A stretch of DNA of 64,000 nt from Pseudomonas poae (GCA_028869255.1 CP110972.1:6238001-6302000), one strand, 5' to 3'; counted from the stretch's first letter, positions 21,338 through 28,644 are shown. Numbers and translations: made by a program. The notes: a model not told the origin generated them from the letters alone.

Positions 21338-21785
21338 CCACCGCACCAGCCAACTCACCGGCCTGCTGCTGCCGCTGGCCGACCGTCATCTGGTGCTGCC
21401 CAACGTCGCCATCGCCGAACTCATCGACTTCCAGCGCGGCGAACCGGCCAGCGACGCACCGCCGTGGTACCTGCGGCAAGTGACCTGGCGGGATCGGCAA
21501 ATACCCTTGATCAGCTTTGAAGCGGCTTGCGGCGAGGCCAGCGTGACCGGCGAACGCTCGCGGATCGTGGTGCTGAATGCGCTGGGCGGGCGGCCGACGC
21601 TGAAGTTTATTGCGCTGGTGATCCAGGGGATTCCCCGGTCATACAAGCTCGATAGCGAATTGAGCTATGTGGACGTGCCGCTGTGCCCGCTGGAGTTGGC
21701 GGCGGTGCAAGTGGGCGAGCATGTGGCGAAGGTGCCGGATTTGATGGGGCTGGAGGCGCTGTTGGTGGAGTCGGGCCTGGCCTGA
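21330..21785 (+). CDS. chpC: CheW-like adaptor ChpC
   Basis: A 151-residue CheW-family protein (LLLPLADRHLVLPNVAIAEL; PPWYLRQVTWRDRQIPLISFE). In P. aeruginosa ChpC links other receptors to ChpA. The start overlaps the end of chpA by 8 nt, so it is the last gene of the operon. Beyond it the chp cluster ends, and an accessory region begins. Confidence 0.9.
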   Translation: MLDHRTSQLTGLLLPLADRHLVLPNVAIAELIDFQRGEPASDAPPWYLRQVTWRDRQIPLISFEAACGEASVTGERSRIVVLNALGGRPTLKFIALVIQGIPRSYKLDSELSYVDVPLCPLELAAVQVGEHVAKVPDLMGLEALLVESGLA

Positions 21786-21966
21786 CCCCAAGCCCCTCCC
21801 ACACTGAATCGCGTTCGGCTCCCGACCTCAATCAATCCGCGCAAACCGCTCAATCACCGGTTGCTCCCGATGCTCGGCCTGCCGCTCCAGCCTCACGGCA
21901 TGGAGGAAAAAAGACTAGAGGGGCGGGTTCCAAGCAACAACCTGAATATTTTGTCGGAATATTCTC
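21786..21966. other. Intergenic stretch after chpC, no feature recognised
   Basis: Between the chpC stop and the next REPIN I see no convincing gene. Short frames on both strands are not supported by codon pattern or by any recognisable motif. Confidence 0.6.
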
Positions 21967-22098
21967 TGTGGCGAGCGGGCTTGCCCGCGTTGGGCTGCGC
22001 AGCAGCCCCAAGACCTACCGACGCGGTGTATCTGATGCACCGCGTTTATCTTGCTGGGGTCGCTTCGCAACCCAACGCGGGCAAGCCCGCTCGCCACA
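21967..22098. repeat. REPIN (GTGGCGAGCGGGCTTGCCCGC family) bordering the accessory scar
   Basis: Inverted TGTGGCGAGCGGGC arms with inner GTTGGGCTGCGCAGCAGCCC and CTGGGGTCGCTTCGCAACCC segments. It ends 25 bp before the first long direct repeat. Confidence 0.85.
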
Positions 22099-22123
22099 AA
22101 AAGCGTGTTCACCTTTGAGGCGG

Positions 22124-22247
22124 CTTCGGATTTTTCCTGCAAAATTTTGGGCCGTGCATGAACTTGTGGGGTGCGGTCTGGGGGCCTAGTTTTCGTCCTG
22201 TCATCGAAAAGCGGTGACACGGACGTGCAAGTCCGGTTACCTATCGG
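22124..22247 (+). repeat. Long direct repeat, copy 1 (124 bp)
   Basis: Matches 23799-23923 along its whole length, with one substitution (A for G in the CTGCAAAATTTT segment) and one G fewer in a G-run. It ends in a strong hairpin: GGTGAC (22213-22218), a bulged A, CGGAC, loop GTGCAA, GTCCG, GTTACC (22236-22241). The hexamer TATCGG (22242-22247) closes the repeat. Confidence 0.95.
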
Positions 22248-22362
22248 CGCACCAACGTCCATAGCCATTCAACGGGCGTTTTTTATGCCCGCTGTATTTG
22301 TTATGGCGGCTGTGCGCGGGAGATCCCTTGGGGTCTGCCGGGGTCCGATATGCCCGGTCTTG
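22207..22362 (+). promoter_or_regulatory. Candidate structured RNA leader, copy 1 (3' end lost)
   Basis: Beginning in the direct repeat, this stretch holds hairpin 1 (22213-22241), the hexamer TATCGG, hairpin 2 (CGGGC 22273-22277 with GCCCG 22287-22291), a block starting TTATGGCGGCTGTGCGCGGG (22301-22320), a small hairpin (AGATCCC/GGGGTCT) and a last hairpin whose loop contains CCGATA (22345-22350), complementary to TATCGG. The same order and block occur on the minus strand at 63364-63515. Here the outer stem partner is missing, because the sequence switches to nucleotidyltransferase coding near 22362. I recall similar leaders before small DUF3077/DUF6124 genes in this genus but cannot verify it. 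Confidence 0.6.
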
Positions 22363-22363
22363 G

Positions 22364-22692
22364 CACCGTTCGCCGCGCACATAACCTGGGCCTTTATCTA
22401 CGGCTCCATCGCCAAAGTCGAGGCGCACTCATCCAGTGACATAGATCTGATGCTGATTGGCGAAAGCCTCAACTACAGTGAGGTCATGGAGCAGCTCATG
22501 CCGCTGGAAGAGCAGCTGGGCCGCACCATCAACCCGACGCTTTACACCCCTGAAGACTGGATCGGCAAATGGAATGCCGGGAACAGTTTTGTGCAGCGGG
22601 TCGTGCAGCAGGACAAGATCAATCTAATCGGGGGCAACCCCCTGGAATCCACGGATGGACAGCAAGGCAAATCTGGAGAATCTGCAACGTAG
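22364..22692 (+). pseudogene. Nucleotidyltransferase (MNT-type) remnant lacking its N-terminus
   Basis: The region from 22380 onward encodes the nucleotidyltransferase core: WAFIYGSIAKVEAHSSSDIDLMLIG, with the GS and DxD metal motifs, then INPTLYTPEDW and NSFVQRVV. Full homologues have an N-terminal winged-helix of roughly 90 residues; here it is absent and the sequence upstream is the leader element, so the gene is a chimera without its own start. An in-frame start exists in the leader at 22171 but gives an unrelated N-terminus. Followed by an overlapping HEPN remnant, as in MNT/HEPN pairs. Function as an antitoxin is unlikely in this state. Confidence 0.7.
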
Positions 22693-22942
22693 CGGTGGTT
22701 TGAAGGCAGAGCCACCGGATCGCAAGGAGTGTGATGGACTGATGCGCTCGGCCCGGGACCGGTTAAGGGACGCGGGCAATCCACTGTTGTCGTTCGCCAG
22801 TCGTTTCGACCTGGCATACAACGCTGCACATGCTATCGCGCTCACGGCCTTGCCATTTCGGGTCTGCATCATGATGCAGATCGATCGCACTAATGTCGGA
22901 ATGGGATGGGTTTGCTGTAGGCGAGTTCTGCATTTGGGTTAA
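22655..22942 (+). pseudogene. HEPN-like partner protein, C-terminally truncated
   Basis: MDSKANLENLQRSGGLKAEP followed by RFDLAYNAAHAIALTAL resembles the start of small HEPN-type helical proteins paired with nucleotidyltransferases. The recognisable part ends near 22850; the remaining 30 codons (PFRVCIMMQIDRTNVG...) look like read-through. The catalytic RxxxxH region of HEPN RNases would lie in the lost half. The start overlaps the nucleotidyltransferase remnant by 38 nt, the layout expected of the intact pair. Confidence 0.6.
22863..22880. repeat. 18-bp perfect palindrome at the HEPN break point
   Basis: TCTGCATCATGATGCAGA is its own reverse complement. It falls about 13 bp after HEPN similarity ends, between that remnant and the orphan toxin. 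Confidence 0.85.
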
Positions 22943-23008
22943 GCGGGTTTTCAGGCGTGATAGGAGTGGCTAGTTTCTGCGCTCCTCACTGCCAGCAAGG
23001 ATCCGCAA

Positions 23009-23392
23009 ATGGCCGTACCGTTAATGCCGCCTGGTGTTTCAATTCTGGAAAACATGGCGATATCCCAATGCAAACGCATTCATCTCAAGCCCGGTTCGGC
23101 ATTTGCCTATTCCTGGTTTTACTCCCAGGTCCGTGCGGCCGGCCCTTGGAATTATAAGAAGCGGGGGCGTCAGTATGAAGCTTTTGGTAACTTCAATTAC
23201 GGTGCCACGGGCACGGTGCTGGGTATTCCAGAGCATATGTTGTTGCGAGCCGCTGGTGTGGCTCAAACCGTCGCAAAAACTACTCGTCCAGATTTTGGAT
23301 CATGGTGGGGCGCAGAGCCTTTCGGTGATGACCCACGCGACCAGTATTGGATAAGAAGAGGTATTGAATATGCAATTTCGCAAGGCCACTGA
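23009..23392 (+). CDS. Orphan polymorphic toxin domain, Ntox44-like
   Basis: A 127-residue protein whose body (about residues 30-125) matches my memory of bacterial toxin 44: AYSWFYSQVRAAGPWNYKK, YEAFGNFNYGATGTVLGIPE, LLRAAGVAQ, then GDDPRDQYWIRRGIEYAIS. Such domains normally sit at the C-terminus of large secreted proteins; here no delivery domain precedes it. A Shine-Dalgarno AAGGA (22997-23001) lies 7 nt before the ATG, so it could be translated alone, or it may be the tail of a lost gene. Base composition is visibly less GC-rich than the flanks. Its end overlaps the immunity gene by 23 nt. Confidence 0.75.
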   Translation: MAVPLMPPGVSILENMAISQCKRIHLKPGSAFAYSWFYSQVRAAGPWNYKKRGRQYEAFGNFNYGATGTVLGIPEHMLLRAAGVAQTVAKTTRPDFGSWWGAEPFGDDPRDQYWIRRGIEYAISQGH

Positions 23393-23789
23393 GCGCTTCA
23401 TTCCTGTTCTGCGTAATTGCCTGCTTGTGGTCTGCCTGATCTATATCGGCGGCAGTTGGATCCTGTCACCCGGTACGCCGGACCTGGATGAAGTGGTGTT
23501 GAAGCATTCCCTGGGCAACGGCACGTCGATCTATGGTGCGCGAGACGGTCAAGGTGGCGCAACGGTGGGGTTTTCCTACAGGTACTACGTTCATAAGGAC
23601 TTTGGGAGTGATCAGGAAGCACTCTCGGCCTTGGTATTGGCGCATCCCTTTTTGAAAACCAAAGAGCCTTTTGTTCAGGTGAGCAAGCATGAAGGTGTGC
23701 TTGTTTTGGATATTCAGGGGGAGGTGTATGAGTATCATAGCTATGCCCTTGAGGGCCTTGGAGCAGTCAAGGTAGAGATGGCGTTGTGA
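23370..23789 (+). CDS. Probable immunity protein for the Ntox44-like toxin
   Basis: A 139-residue protein with an N-terminal membrane segment (about 11-32: VLRNCLLVVCLIYIGGSWIL) followed by a small mostly polar domain. I do not recognise a named family; the immunity role is inferred from position directly after, and overlapping, the toxin gene. The ATG at 23370 is preferred to an in-frame TTG at 23364 because AGAGG at 23357-23361 is 8 nt away. Lower GC than neighbours. The second long direct repeat begins 9 bp after the stop. Confidence 0.65.
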   Translation: MQFRKATERFIPVLRNCLLVVCLIYIGGSWILSPGTPDLDEVVLKHSLGNGTSIYGARDGQGGATVGFSYRYYVHKDFGSDQEALSALVLAHPFLKTKEPFVQVSKHEGVLVLDIQGEVYEYHSYALEGLGAVKVEMAL

Positions 23790-23798
23790 CGGACCAGC

Positions 23799-23923
23799 CT
23801 TCGGATTTTTCCTGCAAGATTTTGGGCCGTGCATGAACTTGTGGGGTGCGGTCTGGGGGGCCTAGTTTTCGTCCTGTCATCGAAAAGCGGTGACACGGAC
23901 GTGCAAGTCCGGTTACCTATCGG
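23799..23923 (+). repeat. Long direct repeat, copy 2 (125 bp)
   Basis: Near-identical to 22124-22247 and with the same hairpin (GGTGAC at 23889-23894 to GTTACC at 23912-23917), ending in TATCGG (23918-23923). Unlike copy 1 it passes directly into AACTGTAAATC and an ATG at 23935, so hairpin 2 and the conserved block are missing. Confidence 0.95.
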
Positions 23924-23934
23924 AACTGTAAATC

Positions 23935-24135
23935 ATGACTAAACCTACCCCGAATCCGACCCTCTTCACCGTTAACCCCCACCAAAACACCGAAGCGCCA
24001 CTGAGCAAATGTGGGAGCTGGCTTGCCTGCGATGGCGGGCTGTCAGTCGATATATTTACAGCTGACCCACCGCTATCGCAGGCAAGCCAGCTCCCACATT
24101 TTAGTTTTTTTCAGCTCAAGCCCGCGTTTGCTTAG
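23935..24135 (+). pseudogene. DUF6124-like gene fragment cut by a REPIN
   Basis: The first 24 codons (MTKPTPNPTLFTVNPHQNT...) look like the start of the small DUF6124/DUF3077-type proteins of pseudomonads (from memory). At about 24008 the frame enters a REPIN, and the rest is repeat-derived (CGSWLACDGG; LSQASQLPH). The leader in front is collapsed as well. Most likely dead. Confidence 0.55.
24009..24100. repeat. REPIN (GTGGGAGCTGGCTTGCC family) inside the DUF6124-like remnant
   Basis: Inverted ATGTGGGAGCTGGCTTGCC arms with a variable centre. It is the right-hand edge of the accessory scar before the mdc promoter region. Confidence 0.85.
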
Positions 24136-24139
24136 AGTC

Positions 24140-24158
24140 CGTTACTCCAGCCGTAACG
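24140..24158. promoter_or_regulatory. Candidate MdcR operator upstream of mdcA
   Basis: CGTTAC and GTAACG form a perfect inverted repeat with a 7-bp spacer. T24143 and A24155 give the T-N11-A pattern of LysR-type regulators. It lies 81 bp before the mdcA start; the only LysR gene nearby is mdcR at the other end of the operon. Inferred, not proven. Confidence 0.5.
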
Positions 24159-24238
24159 ATCTGCCGCTGAGCTTGATTGATACCCCCTCGTTTCACTCCT
24201 AAGGTTAGCCCCACGACAGCAAACCCCGTGGAGCGACC

Positions 24239-25909
24239 ATGACAACAACCATCACCCCCGACTCGCGCTGGACGCGGCGGCGCGACGAGAAGCAGCGGCG
24301 GCTCGGGCTGGTCAAGCAATACGCAGACGGGGCGGTGCTGCCCAGTGACAGAATCGTTGAAGCCCTTGAGGCGCTGATCCTCCCCGGCGACCGCGTGGTG
24401 CTGGAGGGGAATAACCAGAAGCAGGCCGATTTCCTCTCGCGCTCCCTGGCCAGGGCCGACCCGGCCAAGCTCCACGATTTGCACATGATCATGCCCAGTG
24501 TTGGGCGTTCAGAGCACCTGGACCTGTTTGAAAAGGGCATCGCCCGCAAGCTGGACTTCTCGTTCGCCGGCACTCAATCCCTGCGTATCAGCCAGTTGCT
24601 CGAAGATGGCCTGCTGGAAATCGGCGCGATTCACACTTACATCGAACTCTATGCACGGCTGGTGGTGGACCTGATCCCCAACGTGGTGCTCTCCGCCGGG
24701 TTCATGGCCGACCGCGCCGGCAATATCTACACCGGCGCCAGCACCGAAGACACTCCGGCGCTGATCGAGCCTGCCGCCTTCAGCGATGGCATCGTGATCG
24801 TGCAGGTCAACCAGTTGGTGGATGACGTCACCGATTTGCCCCGCGTCGACATCCCGGCGAGCTGGGTGGATTTTGTGGTGGTGGCCGACAAGCCGTTCTA
24901 TATCGAACCGCTGTTCACCCGCGACCCACGCCATATCAAGCCGGTGCATGTGCTGATGGCGATGATGGCGATCCGTGGAATCTACGAAAAACACAACGTG
25001 CAGTCGCTCAACCACGGTATTGGTTTCAACACCGCTGCCATCGAATTGATCCTGCCCACCTACGGCGAATCCCTGGGCCTCAAAGGCAAAATCTGCCGCA
25101 ACTGGACCCTCAACCCGCACCCCACGCTGATCCCTGCGATTGAAAGCGGCTGGGTGGAAAGCGTGCATTGCTTCGGCACCGAATTGGGCATGGAGAGCTA
25201 CATCGCCGCACGGCCGGACGTGTTCTTCACCGGTCGCGATGGCTCGATGCGCTCCAACCGGATGTTCTGCCAGCTCGCCGGCCAATATGCGGTGGACCTG
25301 TTTATCGGCGCCACCCTGCAAGTGGACGGCGACGGGCATTCCTCCACCGTGACCCGTGGCCGCCTCGCCGGTTTTGGCGGCGCGCCGAACATGGGCCATG
25401 ACCCACGCGGCCGTCGTCATGGCACACCGGCCTGGCTCGATATGCGCCACGACGATGCCCCCGAAGCCTTGTTGGAACGCGGCAAAAAGCTCGTGGTGCA
25501 AATGGTCGAAACCTTCCAGGAAGGCGGCAAACCCACCTTCGTCAACACCCTCGACGCGGTGGAAGTGGCGCGCAAAAGCGGCATGCCGCTGGCGCCGATC
25601 ATGATCTACGGCGACGACGTGACCCACCTGCTCACCGAAGAAGGCATTGCCTACCTGTACAAGGCGCGCTCCCTGGAGGAGCGCCAGGCAATGATCGCCG
25701 CCGTCGCCGGGGTGACTGCCATCGGCATGCGCCACAACCCCAAGGACACTGCGCGTATGCGCCGCGAAGGTTTGATCGCCTTGCCCGAAGACTTGGGCAT
25801 CCGCCGCACCGACGCCACCCGCGAGCTGTTGGCCGCCAAGAGCGTGGCCGACCTGGTGGACTGGTCCGGTGGTTTGTATAACCCGCCCGCCAAGTTCAGG
25901 AGCTGGTAA
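24239..25909 (+). CDS. mdcA: Malonate decarboxylase alpha subunit (acetyl-S-ACP:malonate ACP transferase)
   Basis: A 556-residue CoA-transferase-type subunit that moves the ACP thioester from acetyl to malonyl, starting each catalytic cycle. The sequence shows the family's start (RWTRRRDEKQRRLGLVKQ), the DRVVLEGNNQKQADFL segment and the long conserved HGIGFNTAAIELILPTYGESL region. First gene of mdcABCDEGH with a probable operator at 24140. mdcB starts at the base after its TAA. Confidence 0.97.
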   Translation: MTTTITPDSRWTRRRDEKQRRLGLVKQYADGAVLPSDRIVEALEALILPGDRVVLEGNNQKQADFLSRSLARADPAKLHDLHMIMPSVGRSEHLDLFEKGIARKLDFSFAGTQSLRISQLLEDGLLEIGAIHTYIELYARLVVDLIPNVVLSAGFMADRAGNIYTGASTEDTPALIEPAAFSDGIVIVQVNQLVDDVTDLPRVDIPASWVDFVVVADKPFYIEPLFTRDPRHIKPVHVLMAMMAIRGIYEKHNVQSLNHGIGFNTAAIELILPTYGESLGLKGKICRNWTLNPHPTLIPAIESGWVESVHCFGTELGMESYIAARPDVFFTGRDGSMRSNRMFCQLAGQYAVDLFIGATLQVDGDGHSSTVTRGRLAGFGGAPNMGHDPRGRRHGTPAWLDMRHDDAPEALLERGKKLVVQMVETFQEGGKPTFVNTLDAVEVARKSGMPLAPIMIYGDDVTHLLTEEGIAYLYKARSLEERQAMIAAVAGVTAIGMRHNPKDTARMRREGLIALPEDLGIRRTDATRELLAAKSVADLVDWSGGLYNPPAKFRSW

Positions 25910-26743
25910 ATGCGCGCCCTTAAATTGCATGAACTGAGCCTCGCCGATCGCCTGGCGGATATGGCTGTAGACGCTTTGATTGATGAGGCTGACTTATCAC
26001 CCAAACCCGCGTTGGTGGACCGTCGCGGCAACGGCGCCCACAGCGATTTGCACCTGGGCCTGATGCACGCCTCGGCGCTGTCGTTGTGGCCGATGTTCAA
26101 GGAAATGGCCGAAGCGGCGATTGAGTGCGGTGAGGTCGGTTTGCCGCTGCGTGAAGCCCTCGGGCGTATTGGGCGCGAGGGTGAAGAGGCAATGCTCGCC
26201 ACCACCAACGGCGTGAATACCCATCGCGGCGCGATCTGGGCCCTCGGCTTGCTTACCGCCGCCGCCGCCCTGGCACCACGTGCCGTCACCCTGACGGCGG
26301 CCAAGCTGGCCTTGCTCAACGACCGCTACGCCCCGCAGCCCATGAGCCACGGTGCGCAAGTCGCGCAACGCTACGGCGCCCGCGGTGCGCGTGAGGAAGC
26401 GCAACTGGGCTTCCCGTCTGTGGTGCAACGCGGCCTGCCGCAACTGCATAAAAGCCGTCGGCAAAACGCCGGTGAGCAGAACGCCCGCCTGGATGCCTTG
26501 CTCGCGATCATGACCGACCTCGCCGATACCTGCGTGCTCTACCGCGCAGGCACCGAAGGCTTGCAAGCCATGCAGCGCGGTGCCCAGGCGGTGCTGGATG
26601 CCGGCGGCAGCGCCACCCTCGGCGGTCGCCGCCACCTGCATGAACTCGACCAGCAACTGCTGGCCCTGAATGCCTCCCCTGGCGGCGCCGCCGACCTGTT
26701 GGCCGCCTGCCTGTTAATCGACCGCCTCGACGGAGCGTTGTGA
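25910..26743 (+). CDS. mdcB: Triphosphoribosyl-dephospho-CoA synthase MdcB
   Basis: A 277-residue CitG-type enzyme making 2'-(5''-triphosphoribosyl)-3'-dephospho-CoA, the precursor of the malonate decarboxylase prosthetic group. [22 protein letters not shown] near residues 33-54 and [18 protein letters not shown] are the expected motifs. It abuts mdcA and its stop shares a base with the mdcC start. Confidence 0.95.
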   Translation: MRALKLHELSLADRLADMAVDALIDEADLSPKPALVDRRGNGAHSDLHLGLMHASALSLWPMFKEMAEAAIECGEVGLPLREALGRIGREGEEAMLATTNGVNTHRGAIWALGLLTAAAALAPRAVTLTAAKLALLNDRYAPQPMSHGAQVAQRYGARGAREEAQLGFPSVVQRGLPQLHKSRRQNAGEQNARLDALLAIMTDLADTCVLYRAGTEGLQAMQRGAQAVLDAGGSATLGGRRHLHELDQQLLALNASPGGAADLLAACLLIDRLDGAL

Positions 26744-27042
26744 TGGAAACCTTATCCTTTGAATTCCCCGCCGGGCAGCCGCCTGAAGGTCGTGCGCTGG
26801 TGGGGTGTGTCGGCTCCGGTGACCTGGAGGTGCTGCTGGAACCGGGCACGCCGGGCACGTTGACCATTCAGGTGCAGACCTCGGTGAATGGCGCCGAACA
26901 ACGCTGGCAGCACCTGTTCGAGCGGATCTTCCAAGAGCACACGCCACCGGCGTTGAAGATTGATATCCACGATTTCGGCGCCACGCCCGGCGTGGTGCGT
27001 TTGCGCCTGGAGCAGGGTTTCGAGGAGATCGGCCATGACTGA
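26743..27042 (+). CDS. mdcC: Malonate decarboxylase acyl carrier protein (delta subunit)
   Basis: A 99-residue carrier protein. The prosthetic-group serine is Ser25 in VGCVGSGDLEVLLEP, the same position as in the Klebsiella protein. The ATG at 26743 is used rather than the GTG one codon upstream because 99 residues is the usual length and the ATG overlaps the mdcB TGA by one base. It overlaps mdcD by 8 nt. Confidence 0.96.
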   Translation: METLSFEFPAGQPPEGRALVGCVGSGDLEVLLEPGTPGTLTIQVQTSVNGAEQRWQHLFERIFQEHTPPALKIDIHDFGATPGVVRLRLEQGFEEIGHD

Positions 27043-27877
27043 CTTGCTCAGCAAACACAGCTTTGTCGAACTCGGCGCACGGCAGCGGGCCAAGGCGTTG
27101 TTGGATGCCGGTACTTACCGCGAACTGATCGACCCGTTCCAGCGGGTGATGTCGCCCTGGCTCAGCCGTCAAGGCGTGGTGCCCCAGGCCGATGACGGTG
27201 TGGTGATCGCCAAAGGCAGCATCGCCGGGTTGCCGGTGGTGGTGGCCGCTATCGAGGGCAACTTCCAGGGTGGCAGCCTCGGTGAAGTCGGCGGCGCAAA
27301 AATCGCCGGTGCCTTGGAGCTGGCGGCCGAAGACAACCGCAAAGGCATCCCGACCTGCGCGGTGTTGCTGCTGGAAACCGGCGGCGTGCGCCTGCAGGAA
27401 GCTAACCTGGGCCTGGCCGCGATTGCCGATATCCACGCGGCGATTGTCGACCTGCGCCAGTACCAACCGGTGATCGGTGTGGTGGCGGGCAGTGTCGGTT
27501 GTTTTGGCGGCATGTCCATCGCGGCGGGGCTGTGCAGCTACCTGGTTGTCACCCGCGAAGCACGGCTGGGCCTGAATGGCCCGCAAGTAATCGAACAGGA
27601 AGCCGGGCTGGAAGAGTACGACTCCCGCGACCGGCCGTTTATCTGGAGCCTCACCGGCGGCGAGCAGCGTTTCAACAGCGGCTTGGCCGACCGCTATGTG
27701 GCGGACGATGTGGTGCAGCTCCAGCAGACCGTCAGCGCGCTGTTGCAGCAAGGCGTGCCCGCGCAACAACGCAGCCGCCAAGCCGATTTGTACCTGACGC
27801 GCCTGGCGCAACTGGACGCCACGCCGCAAATCGACCCGGCGACGGTGCGCGACCTGTATCAAGGAGAACGCTCATGA
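27035..27877 (+). CDS. mdcD: Malonate decarboxylase beta subunit
   Basis: A 280-residue crotonase/carboxyltransferase-fold subunit that with MdcE decarboxylates malonyl-S-ACP. Conserved GGVRLQEANLGLAAIADIHA and GVVAGSVGCFGGMSIAAGLC oxyanion segments are visible. The start MTDLLSKHSFVELGAR at 27035 overlaps mdcC; the end overlaps mdcE by 4 nt (ATGA). Confidence 0.96.
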   Translation: MTDLLSKHSFVELGARQRAKALLDAGTYRELIDPFQRVMSPWLSRQGVVPQADDGVVIAKGSIAGLPVVVAAIEGNFQGGSLGEVGGAKIAGALELAAEDNRKGIPTCAVLLLETGGVRLQEANLGLAAIADIHAAIVDLRQYQPVIGVVAGSVGCFGGMSIAAGLCSYLVVTREARLGLNGPQVIEQEAGLEEYDSRDRPFIWSLTGGEQRFNSGLADRYVADDVVQLQQTVSALLQQGVPAQQRSRQADLYLTRLAQLDATPQIDPATVRDLYQGERS

Positions 27878-28644
27878 GAGGCTTGCAGTGGTTCAACGCA
27901 TTGAGCGCCGGTGCAACGCCTGTCGCCGGGTTGCCCGACTCGCTGAAAGTCGCCGACGGCGTGTTGGGTGAACAGGCCGTGCGCTTTATCGCCGTGGTCA
28001 CCGACCCGCACAACCGCTTCCCGCGTGCCCGCAACGGCGAAGTCGGCCTGCTCGAAGGCTGGGGCCTGGCCAAGGCCGTGGATCAAGCCATCGCCCGAGG
28101 CGACAAGCGCCCGATCATTGCCGTCGTTGATGTGCCGAGCCAGGCCTACGGCCGTCGCGAAGAAGCCCTGGGCATTCACCAGGCGCTGGCCGCGGCCGCC
28201 GACAGCTACGCCCGCGCACGTTTGGCCGGGCACCCGGTGATCGCGTTGCTGGTGGGCAAGGCCATGTCCGGTGCGTTTTTGGCCCACGGTTATCAGGCCA
28301 ACCGCCTGATCGCCCTGCGTGACCCCGGTGTAATGGTGCACGCCATGGGCAAGGCGTCGGCGGCGCGGGTGACCCTGCGCAGTGTCGAAGAGCTGGAAGC
28401 CCTGGCCGCCAGCGTGCCGCCGATGGCCTATGACATCGACAGCTACGCCAGCCTCGGTTTGCTCTGGGAGACCTTGTCGGTCAGCCGGATTGAACAGCCC
28501 ACGGCGGACGATGTGGCGCGGGTCAGCGACTGCTTGCTGCACGCGATCACTGATATCGGCAGCACTGACCTGAGCGGACGCCTCGGTGCAACCAATCGCG
28601 CAGCTTCCAGTCACGTACGCCAACTGCTGCGGGAGCAATGGTGA
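27874..28644 (+). CDS. mdcE: Malonate decarboxylase gamma subunit
   Basis: A 256-residue carboxyltransferase-fold partner of MdcD. The conserved stretch IIAVVDVPSQAYGRREEALG and the pocket ALLVGKAMSGAFLAHGYQANRL are visible. The ATG at 27874 follows AAGGAGAACG and overlaps the mdcD stop. It runs into mdcG with a short overlap. Confidence 0.96.
   Translation: MRGLQWFNALSAGATPVAGLPDSLKVADGVLGEQAVRFIAVVTDPHNRFPRARNGEVGLLEGWGLAKAVDQAIARGDKRPIIAVVDVPSQAYGRREEALGIHQALAAAADSYARARLAGHPVIALLVGKAMSGAFLAHGYQANRLIALRDPGVMVHAMGKASAARVTLRSVEELEALAASVPPMAYDIDSYASLGLLWETLSVSRIEQPTADDVARVSDCLLHAITDIGSTDLSGRLGATNRAASSHVRQLLREQW

Noticed and set aside
22171..22360. Coding start of the nucleotidyltransferase inside the leader (MRSGGLVFVLSS...)
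   Set aside because: The translated leader has no conserved residues and the same DNA occurs as a non-coding repeat at 23.8 kb.
22207..22362. Idea that the leader is a short group II intron with hexamer = IBS and loop = EBS
   Set aside because: The hexamer/loop pairing resembles IBS/EBS, but copy 1 has no GUGYG at the junction, no domain V is visible and the element is too short. A switch between loop and ribosome site explains it better.
22124..23923. Idea that the long repeats are transposon ends or integron attC sites
   Set aside because: No transposase or integrase lies between them, no target duplication is visible, and the repeats are in direct orientation with a plain RNA-like hairpin.
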